A stretch of DNA of 11,314 bases, taken from assembly GCA_021205715.1 (NCBI GenBank), contig JAJPXA010000142.1, positions 1-11,314 on the forward strand, written 5' to 3'. Of this stretch, positions 5,707 through 11,314 are shown piece by piece. Each line of letters opens with the position of its first letter. Within the stretch, counting starts at the first letter, position 1. Origin of the DNA: Bacillota bacterium (GTDB lineage Bacteria > Bacillota > Clostridia > UBA1381). The position numbers and the translations under genes were made by a program. A model generated the notes under the pieces. The model searched no databases. It was not told the DNA's origin and saw only the letters and a program-made list of their open reading frames with translations.

Positions 5707-7052
5707 GACATAGATTTGTCCGAAACGAATATTTTTATGCCCTTTCCCGTAAATTTGAACCTTTCATCGGCGCGTCTGCCGACGATATAGGCTATCTCGC
5801 CTCCGAAGGTCACAATGGGAATCGTGTTTCTTTGGTTTCTCGGAATCTTTTCATCGATAAAATAATCCTTGAGCTTTTTGCTCCCCGTCATCCCCGCAGG
5901 ATAAAACCTATCTCCGCTTCGGCGATTCCTGACCGCGAGTTCAGCCTCTCCCATTCCGGAAAAATACCGCGCGCCGTCGTTTATACGCTCATCCGCCATT
6001 TCGGCGCGTATATAAATCCCCGCCTCGCGTATATAAGCTTCCTCGCCGATAGTCAGCGCATACTCATAATCGCCCGGCGCTTTTTCCTTTTCTATAACCA
6101 GCTTGCCGTATTCAATCCTCGCCGTAACCCCGCGCGGCAAATTGAGCGACGCGCCTGTTTTTCCGCGTTCTAAAAGCGCCGTAATATCGTCGATGTAATC
6201 GGATGAAACATCGTTCAAATCCGTAACACACGACATCATAGCGCGTATTATTCGGCTTCTTAGAGCGCTGTGGCATTTTAAAAGCTCCGATATTTCAGCC
6301 GAATTGCCGTTTACGATTTTTTTATACGCGGCATCCGCGCATTGCGCGATAAAATTCTCGTCCTCTTTTATGATACGTGAATTTTTTGCCGCCGTGTTTA
6401 TGAAATTCGGATTAAACTCCTTTTCTATAAGCGGTATCAGATAATGCCTTACCTTGTTACGAGTATAACGATTTTCAAGATTTGTACTGTCGGTAACGTA
6501 TTCCAAACCGTTTTCACGGCAATATTCCTCGATTTCGGCGCGCGTCACGTCAAGCAGCGGACGCACAACGTTTCCCCTGCTGTACGGAATCCCGCAAAGC
6601 CCTGCGAGCGCCGCGCCGCGCATAAAATTCATAGCGAGCGTTTCGGCGTTGTCACAGCGGTTATGAGCGGTGGCGATTTTGTTGATACCGTATTTTTCGC
6701 AAGCCTCGTTAAAAAACTCATACCTCGCCCCGCGTCCGGCAAGCTCTTCGGAAATTCCCTTGCTTTCGGCAAGCCGGGGCACGTCCGCGTTTTTTATTTC
6801 ACATTCTATTCCCAAGCTCTCGGAAAATCTCATTGCAAATCGAGCGTCGCGCTCCGCGTCAGCGCCGCGTATGCCGTGATTTAAATGCGCGGTTCTCAGC
6901 GTCAGCTCCCACTCATCCGCCAAGCGGCTTAAAATATGAGTAAGACACACCGAATCCGCGCCGCCCGAAAGTCCTATCAGCACCGAATCGCCGCGCTGTA
7001 TAAGCGAGTTGGTTATAATCGTTTCTTTTACCTTATCGAAAACACTATTCAT
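5703..7052 (-). CDS. tilS: tRNA(Ile)-lysidine synthetase TilS
   Basis: Cytoplasmic enzyme that uses ATP and lysine to convert C34 of tRNA-Ile(CAU) to lysidine, so that it reads AUA as isoleucine; essential in most bacteria. The 449-residue protein shows the N-terminal PP-loop ATPase with SGGADS at 29-34, LNHGIRG at 57-63, TAHNRCDNAET at 128-138, and DSTNLENRYTRNKVRH at 188-203. A middle helical domain follows, then the C-terminal TilS domain from about 370 (NRRSGDRFYP, KKLKDYFIDEKIP, YIVGRRADERF). The length fits the two-domain type of Firmicutes. In the HxxDD-like motif one acidic residue is Cys (HNRCD). The ATG overlaps the dnaB stop codon by eight bases and has only a weak ribosome-binding site, so translation is likely coupled to dnaB. 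In many Firmicutes hpt lies between tilS and ftsH; here it is absent. Confidence 0.96.
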   Translation of the reverse strand: MNSVFDKVKETIITNSLIQRGDSVLIGLSGGADSVCLTHILSRLADEWELTLRTAHLNHGIRGADAERDARFAMRFSESLGIECEIKNADVPRLAESKGISEELAGRGARYEFFNEACEKYGINKIATAHNRCDNAETLAMNFMRGAALAGLCGIPYSRGNVVRPLLDVTRAEIEEYCRENGLEYVTDSTNLENRYTRNKVRHYLIPLIEKEFNPNFINTAAKNSRIIKEDENFIAQCADAAYKKIVNGNSAEISELLKCHSALRSRIIRAMMSCVTDLNDVSSDYIDDITALLERGKTGASLNLPRGVTARIEYGKLVIEKEKAPGDYEYALTIGEEAYIREAGIYIRAEMADERINDGARYFSGMGEAELAVRNRRSGDRFYPAGMTGSKKLKDYFIDEKIPRNQRNTIPIVTFGGEIAYIVGRRADERFKFTGKGIKIFVSDKSMS

Positions 7053-8439
7053 CTTCGCTGCGATATTGTAGATTTGAATATTTTGTGTATTTTCCGCACC
7101 ACGACAAGTCGAAGTCGCCGACCGAACCGCTTCTGTTTTTCGCGATTATACATTTGGCTATCTCATTATCGGGGCGGGATTCCGCCTCCTCGGTCTTTTG
7201 ATATGATTCTCTGTACAAGAACATAACCATATCCGCATCCTGCTCTATCGCTCCCGATTCTCTCAAATCCGAAAGCATAGGACGCTTGTCCGAACGGGTT
7301 TCGGTTGCTCTCGAAAGCTGCGAAAGCGCGATTACCGGAACGTCAAGCTCCTTGGCGAGAATTTTCAGCGAGCGTGAAATTTCGGATATTTCCTGCTGAC
7401 GGCTGTCGTGCTTGCCGCCCGACTGCATAAGCTGCAAATAATCGACTACAACAAGCTCCAGCCCGCGCGTCTGCTTCAATCGTATACATTTCGCTTTGAT
7501 TTTCGCCGGTGTCATAGACGGGGTGTCGTCAATATACAACGGCGCCTTGGCGATTGAGTTTATCACATCGCCTATCCGCTCCCAGTCCTCCGCCTTGAGC
7601 GTGCCGGTGTTTATGCTGTTGGAGTCCACATATGCCTGCGAGCATATGATTCTGTTTACTATCTGCTCCTTTGGCATTTCGAGATTGAATATTGCCACCG
7701 GTTTATTGTCGTTTATCGAAACGTGCTCGGCGATATTTACCGCGAACGACGATTTTCCCATACCCGGACGTCCGGCTATAATCAAAAGCTCGCCGCCGTG
7801 AAAGCCGCCCGTCCGCTTGTTAAGCTGGGTATATCCAGTGGAGAGACCGGTAAGACCGCCGGGTTTTGACGCGTCCTCGATAAGCTGTTGGTACGAGCCT
7901 AAAAGTATATCGGAAATCGGCAGCAAATCACTGCTGTCCTCGGCGGCGACCTCATATATAAGCTCCTCCGCACTTTGCAGAACGTTGTCCATATCACTGC
8001 CGTCGCCGTATGCCTTTTCTTTGATAATATTCGTGTTTGCTATAAGACGGCGGCGCAGGGATTTTTCCTTTATAATATCCGAATAATATACAACGTTATA
8101 CGTTGTCGGAACATCGATAAGGCTTCTTAAATATTCAACGCCGCCTACGGCGTCAAGCTTATTCTTTTGGGCGAGCTTGTCCGAAACCGAAACGAAATCA
8201 ACCATAATGTTCGAATCGAACAAATCCATAATCGCCGTGAATATTTCCTTATTCGCGTAAAAATAGAAATCATCGGGAGTAATAACATCGGCTATTTCCG
8301 CCACGCATTCGCTCTTTGTTATCGCGCTTCCTATTACGGCTTGCTCCGCTTCTTTGCTGTACGGAATTTGCTTCTCCTCTATTATTCCCTCGGGCGAGGA
8401 CTCGCCGCCGTATATATTTTGATTATCGGAATCCGCCAA
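7045..8439 (-). CDS. dnaB: Replicative DNA helicase DnaB
   Basis: Hexameric helicase that unwinds DNA ahead of the replication fork and works with primase and the loader. Starting at the TTG at 8439 gives 464 residues. The N-terminal primase-interacting domain begins at PYSKEAEQAVIG (about 26-37), followed by the linker helix and the RecA-like domain. The latter has Walker A GRPGMGKS at 223-230, LEMP near 253-256, Walker B VVVDYLQLM at about 330-338, and SDLRESGAIEQDAD at 390-403 with the arginine-finger region after it. A GTG nine bases upstream (8448) is in frame but lies inside the GGAGGTGA ribosome-binding site, so the TTG eight bases after GGAGG is the better start. The gap to rplI is only about 31 bases without a terminator, which supports co-transcription. 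No intein or insertion is seen. Order gdpP-rplI-dnaB is classic for Firmicutes. Confidence 0.97.
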   Translation of the reverse strand: MADSDNQNIYGGESSPEGIIEEKQIPYSKEAEQAVIGSAITKSECVAEIADVITPDDFYFYANKEIFTAIMDLFDSNIMVDFVSVSDKLAQKNKLDAVGGVEYLRSLIDVPTTYNVVYYSDIIKEKSLRRRLIANTNIIKEKAYGDGSDMDNVLQSAEELIYEVAAEDSSDLLPISDILLGSYQQLIEDASKPGGLTGLSTGYTQLNKRTGGFHGGELLIIAGRPGMGKSSFAVNIAEHVSINDNKPVAIFNLEMPKEQIVNRIICSQAYVDSNSINTGTLKAEDWERIGDVINSIAKAPLYIDDTPSMTPAKIKAKCIRLKQTRGLELVVVDYLQLMQSGGKHDSRQQEISEISRSLKILAKELDVPVIALSQLSRATETRSDKRPMLSDLRESGAIEQDADMVMFLYRESYQKTEEAESRPDNEIAKCIIAKNRSGSVGDFDLSWCGKYTKYSNLQYRSEDE

Positions 8440-8447
8440 AAAAATCA

Positions 8448-8452
8448 CCTCC
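8448..8452 (-). promoter_or_regulatory. Ribosome-binding site deciding the dnaB start
   Basis: GGAGG, part of GGGGAGGTGA on the minus strand, ends eight bases before the TTG at 8439-8437. The in-frame GTG at 8448-8446 overlaps this site and cannot be served by it. Confidence 0.7.
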
Positions 8453-8470
8453 CCAAATACGCCTAATAAT

Positions 8471-8917
8471 TTATTGCTGCTTTACGATAACTCTTAACTC
8501 GCCGGTTATACCCTTAAAAAGCTTTACCTTTACGTTATGCTCGCCGATGGTCTTAATTCCCTCGGGAAGAACGAATTTCTTCTTATCAAGCTTTATATGA
8601 TGCTGCTTTGTAAGCTCCTCGGCAATGTCCTTTGTCGTAACCGAGCCGAAAAGCTTGCCGTTATCGCCCGCTTTTGTCGATATTACGACCTCGATTTCCT
8701 TGAATTTTTCGGCTATTTCTTCCGCCTTGCTTCTGTCCTGCTCGGTCTGAAACTCAATCGCTTCCCTTTTGCCCTTAAGATCGTTGAGATTAGATGCCGT
8801 TGCCTCTATGGCAAGACCCTTAGGGAACAAAAAATTCCTCGCGTAACCGTCCGAAACTTTTACAAGCTCGCCTTTTTTTCCTTTTCCTTTAATGTCGCTG
8901 TTTAAAATAACCTGCAT
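8471..8917 (-). CDS. rplI: 50S ribosomal protein L9
   Basis: Protein of the large ribosomal subunit that binds 23S rRNA near the L1 stalk base and helps keep the reading frame. The start chosen is the ATG at 8917, giving 148 residues, the usual size. The product starts MQVILNSDIKGKGKKGELVKV and continues with the N-domain signature DGYARNFLFPKGLAIEAT. A long connecting helix rich in charged residues (about 45-75) and the C-terminal domain (KLFGSVTTKDIAEEL to the end) follow. An in-frame GTG nine bases upstream overlaps the GGAGGTGG ribosome-binding site and is not the likely start. It lies between gdpP and dnaB as in many Firmicutes and is separated from gdpP by about 63 bases holding a small GC-rich hairpin. 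Confidence 0.97.
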   Translation of the reverse strand: MQVILNSDIKGKGKKGELVKVSDGYARNFLFPKGLAIEATASNLNDLKGKREAIEFQTEQDRSKAEEIAEKFKEIEVVISTKAGDNGKLFGSVTTKDIAEELTKQHHIKLDKKKFVLPEGIKTIGEHNVKVKLFKGITGELRVIVKQQ

Positions 8918-8925
8918 TATTTCCA

Positions 8926-8930
8926 CCTCC
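8926..8930 (-). promoter_or_regulatory. Ribosome-binding site deciding the rplI start
   Basis: GGAGG on the minus strand lies eight bases before the ATG at 8917. The overlapping in-frame GTG at 8926 would add three residues (MEI) not usual for L9. Confidence 0.75.
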
Positions 8931-8938
8931 GTTTATTT

Positions 8939-8954
8939 CGCGCGTCAGCGCGCA
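8939..8954 (-). repeat. GC-rich hairpin in the gdpP-rplI gap
   Basis: Six-base arms at 8939-8944 and 8949-8954 with a CTGA loop on the minus strand; the pairs are GCGCG/CGCGC plus one G-U. No U-run follows, so it is not a normal terminator. It lies nine bases upstream of the rplI ribosome-binding site and could act as an mRNA processing or translation control element; function unknown. Confidence 0.4.
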
Positions 8955-8980
8955 TGCTTACTTTGCAAATCCAAAATTTA

Positions 8981-10996
8981 TCATTTATTGTTTTCCAAAT
9001 ATTCGGCAATCGCCTTTTTTAACCTTTCCACCGCGTCATCGACGCTTGTATCTTTAATCTGTGCCGCCGCGACTGTCGCGTGACCGCCGCCGCCGAGCGA
9101 TTCCATAATCAAATGCACGTTCACATCGCTCAAAGAACGCGCGCTTATGCACGCTTTGCCCTCGTCGGGATATACGACAAACGACGCGCGCACCGAATTT
9201 ATATTCAGCAAATCATCCGCCGCCTGCGACGCTATAACGCGTATATTGGGCCAGTCGTTTTTGGTGTACGCCACCGCGAAATTCGGCGCCGCCTCCGTCG
9301 CTGTGCGCACAATCTCGGCGCGGCGGTCATACTCGTCCTTGTCCACATTAAAGAGTTTCTTCACGTCAAACGTGTTAAGACCCATTCGCCGCAAATACGA
9401 TGCCGCCTCAAAGGTTCTGACTCCGGTTTTGACAAGAAAGTTCTTTGTGTCAAGCAAAATGCCTGTGTACAGGCACTCTACCTCCTTCGCTGTAATGGAC
9501 GATGCGGTTGACATATACTCGATTATTTCCGTAACCATTTCGCACGTTGAGGAGGCGTAAGGCTCCTGATATATAAGCGAGCTGTTATCGATTATATCGG
9601 TCGAGCGTCTGTGGTGATCTATCAAAACCACCTTTTTCGACCGTTCGACAAGGCGCAAAGACTGCACCATCGACGGCTTGTGCGTGTCAAGAACAATGAC
9701 CAACGACGCGTCGGTCTGCTTTTGCAAAGCGTCGTCCTCATCTATAAACATACCCTTATATTCGGGCATCTCCGAAATTTCCTTATACAGCTTTCGTATT
9801 GATTCCGTATGGTCGCCTATAACTATATACGGAGTCTTTCCGAGCGCTCTTACGGCGCTTTGAAGTCCCATCGCCGCGCCGAAGCAGTCGTAATCGGGAT
9901 TTTTATGACCGAGCAAAAACACAGCGTCGGAACCCGCGATATATTTTTTAATTGCCTCCGCGACAGCTCTCGTTTTAACCCTTGAGCTTTTTTCATATTC
10001 GACATTCCGTCCACCGAAAAACGAGTATTGATTGTTGTCGTTAATTCCGACTTGGTCGCCGCCTCGGCTCTGCGCCAAATCAAGCGCGCTCCTTGCGGCG
10101 ATTTCATTGTTTTTAAGGTCGTTTCCGGTTCCCACGCCTATGCTGGCGCTTATGGGAAGCTTGGTTTCATCGCCGGTTTTTCGAATTTTCTCGATAATAT
10201 CAAAACCGCTGTCCTTGTACATTTGCAAATAGCTGTGTTCGAAGAAGATATAATATCTGTCGTTATCGATTTTCTTTAAAACGGCGTTGCTTTTCGATGC
10301 CCAATCGTTTATTATGGAGTTAATCTTTCCGTTTTCGCGCTGTTCCTCCATATCGTCGAGCTTTCTGAATATTTCGTCATAATTGTCAAGGCATATAACA
10401 GCGACATCCGTTTTTTTGTTTTCATAATCGGCTATGGCTTTATTTTCAAGCGTTTTGTCCTCAAAATAAATGTATATCGAATACTCGTCCTCTTTAACCG
10501 AATTTTTAACGGGTCGGTTTTTTACGACTCTGCTTATTACGTCGTACTGTCTGCCGCCGATTTTTACATCCTTAATTATTCCGTCGCGGGTTCTTAACAC
10601 ATCTCCCCATTTCACGCTCGGAAAGACCTTGGCGAAAACCGTTCCGTGAAAGTCGGTGTCGTTGTCGAGCATTTGCGAGAAGCGCGTGTTGTACCACTGT
10701 ATAACACCGTCGGCGTGAGTCACAGCCAGCGGCATAGGCAGCGATGTCACGGCGTTTACGGATATATCGCCCGATGTTTTGGGCACAACGTCGCTTATAT
10801 ATTCCTCCGCTTTTTTCGCCCGTATTTTTTCAATGATAATTGCCGCCGCCAATATCAAAACACCGAAAACAACCTGCGCAATTCCCAAAAAATGCGAAGA
10901 AATTATATTTGCGACTCCGCATAAAATCAAAAGCGCCGCCGCCGCCTCGACAAGCCAAATATAAAGGCTTGTAATTCTTCCGTATCTTTTTTTCAT
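8981..10996 (-). CDS. gdpP: GdpP-type cyclic-di-AMP phosphodiesterase (DHH/DHHA1 family)
   Basis: Membrane-bound enzyme that hydrolyses c-di-AMP to pApA, controlling potassium and osmolyte balance and cell-wall stress. With the ATG at 10996 it has 671 residues, close to the roughly 655-660 of known GdpP. The order is: two membrane helices at about 9-33 and 37-57, PAS-like domain at about 80-160, degenerate GGDEF at about 193-330, and DHH domain at about 355-520. The DHH domain has GHKNPDYD (363-370), LDTH (436-439), DHH (460-462) and LLDTKNF from about 514. DHHA1 at about 580-665 carries GGGGH (635-639). The GGDEF part lacks an active GG(D/E)EF site, as usual in GdpP. All Mn-binding DHH residues appear present. 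A TTG codon directly before the ATG is in frame, but GGAGG eight bases before the ATG favours the ATG. A MazG-like gene lies upstream and rplI downstream on the same strand. Confidence 0.95.
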   Translation of the reverse strand: MKKRYGRITSLYIWLVEAAAALLILCGVANIISSHFLGIAQVVFGVLILAAAIIIEKIRAKKAEEYISDVVPKTSGDISVNAVTSLPMPLAVTHADGVIQWYNTRFSQMLDNDTDFHGTVFAKVFPSVKWGDVLRTRDGIIKDVKIGGRQYDVISRVVKNRPVKNSVKEDEYSIYIYFEDKTLENKAIADYENKKTDVAVICLDNYDEIFRKLDDMEEQRENGKINSIINDWASKSNAVLKKIDNDRYYIFFEHSYLQMYKDSGFDIIEKIRKTGDETKLPISASIGVGTGNDLKNNEIAARSALDLAQSRGGDQVGINDNNQYSFFGGRNVEYEKSSRVKTRAVAEAIKKYIAGSDAVFLLGHKNPDYDCFGAAMGLQSAVRALGKTPYIVIGDHTESIRKLYKEISEMPEYKGMFIDEDDALQKQTDASLVIVLDTHKPSMVQSLRLVERSKKVVLIDHHRRSTDIIDNSSLIYQEPYASSTCEMVTEIIEYMSTASSITAKEVECLYTGILLDTKNFLVKTGVRTFEAASYLRRMGLNTFDVKKLFNVDKDEYDRRAEIVRTATEAAPNFAVAYTKNDWPNIRVIASQAADDLLNINSVRASFVVYPDEGKACISARSLSDVNVHLIMESLGGGGHATVAAAQIKDTSVDDAVERLKKAIAEYLENNK

Positions 10997-11004
10997 CAAA
11001 AATT

Positions 11005-11009
11005 CCTCC
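11005..11009 (-). promoter_or_regulatory. Ribosome-binding site of gdpP
   Basis: GGAGG (within GGGGAGGAA on the minus strand) is eight bases from the ATG at 10996 and five from the TTG at 10999. The spacing and codon favour the ATG. Confidence 0.7.
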
Positions 11010-11020
11010 CCTCATAATGA

Positions 11021-11048
11021 ATTATCATATGAGAGCAAAACCTTTCAG
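11021..11048 (-). promoter_or_regulatory. Possible weak promoter before gdpP
   Basis: On the minus strand a GATAAT box (11021-11026) and CTGAAA (11043-11048) are 16 bases apart in the 48-base gap between the MazG-like gene and gdpP. The match is modest, and gdpP may simply be read from a promoter beyond the window. Confidence 0.25.
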
Positions 11049-11314
11049 CGTTTGCATATGTATTTCTTAAGCTCCGACATATCGGAAAACTCAAGCTCCA
11101 GCTCGTGATTGTTGTCTATTGCTATCGTCAGCAAATCATTTATCTTATTGTCTATACTGCCGTATCCTATGCCGAGTCTTTTGGCAAGGATATAATCCAT
11201 CGCTACAATGGTGGCAATTTCATTCGAAACCGTATCGTAGTCCTCAACCTCGACGCATCCCGCAAGAGTTCGGTGAAGGTTTACGACAGCGGTAAGAATT
11301 TCACTATTTATCGT
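11045..11314 (-). CDS. MazG-like family protein (C-terminal part, cut by window edge)
   Basis: An open frame enters from the right edge and ends at the TGA at 11047-11045, giving the last 89 residues. The visible part is helical: EILTAVVNLHRTLAG, then IVAMDYILAKRLGIGYGSID, then DLLTIAIDNNHELELEF and SDMSELKKYICKR. The pattern of YILAKRLGI-(Y)-SIDNKI followed by a closing D(M/L)S-L motif resembles the small MazG-like proteins (PF12643) of Clostridia, often found next to gdpP. MazG relatives hydrolyse nucleoside triphosphates, but activity of this small branch is not established. The E-x-x-E metal-binding motif expected earlier in the chain is mostly outside the window. It lies 48 bases upstream of gdpP on the same strand, so they probably form one transcription unit. 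Assignment rests on pattern recall and should be treated as probable. Confidence 0.65.
   Translation of the reverse strand, partial: TINSEILTAVVNLHRTLAGCVEVEDYDTVSNEIATIVAMDYILAKRLGIGYGSIDNKINDLLTIAIDNNHELELEFSDMSELKKYICKR

Noticed and set aside
6444..6884. Plus-strand open frame of 146 codons inside tilS
   Set aside because: Antisense shadow of a conserved enzyme; no recognisable motif.
9080..9560. Two overlapping plus-strand open frames inside gdpP
   Set aside because: Antisense to the conserved DHH/DHHA1 region; composition is Arg/His-rich as expected for a shadow frame.
10007..10419. Active diguanylate cyclase domain in GdpP
   Set aside because: The GGDEF-like region lacks the catalytic GG(D/E)EF motif; it is the degenerate domain typical of GdpP.

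Overview
The window looks like a chromosomal segment of a Gram-positive, low-to-moderate GC member of the Firmicutes, most likely class Clostridia. The reasons are the gene order gdpP-rplI-dnaB, strong GGAGG ribosome-binding sites with frequent TTG starts, an SLH-anchored secreted peptidase (a surface system of Gram-positive cell walls), and a MazG-like protein next to gdpP. I see no insertion sequence, phage gene, CRISPR array or other sign of recent transfer. Species cannot be named from this sequence alone.

Left part (1-3366, + strand): a ZIP-family metal transporter (zupT-like) at the left edge. It is followed by an imperfect hairpin, a strong extended -10 promoter, and a gene for a secreted zinc metallopeptidase of family M13 (neprilysin/PepO type) that carries SLH cell-wall anchoring repeats at its N terminus. 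A perfect GC-rich palindrome with T-tract ends this unit and probably works in both directions.

Middle (3367-3634): a tRNA-Arg(CCT) gene on the minus strand with its own promoter, then an AT-rich spacer and a long hairpin terminator that ends the large minus-strand gene cluster.

Right part (3632-11314, all minus strand, read right to left): MazG-like protein (partial, cut by the window edge), GdpP-type c-di-AMP phosphodiesterase, ribosomal protein L9, replicative helicase DnaB, tRNA-Ile lysidine synthetase TilS, membrane protease FtsH, and a small DUF1858 redox-disulfide protein. dnaB/tilS and ftsH/DUF1858 overlap, by 8 and 14 bases. A good promoter for ftsH lies over the end of tilS. This arrangement joins two gene blocks well known from Firmicutes, gdpP-rplI-dnaB and tilS-(hpt)-ftsH, with hpt missing. 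The cluster covers second-messenger turnover, translation, replication, tRNA modification and membrane proteolysis.

Most of the content is conserved housekeeping. The less ordinary points are the SLH-M13 fusion, the overlapping ftsH-DUF1858 pair, the joined synteny without hpt, a Pro-to-Ser change in the FtsH Walker A motif, and several unexplained hairpins. I found no convincing case for an entirely new system.
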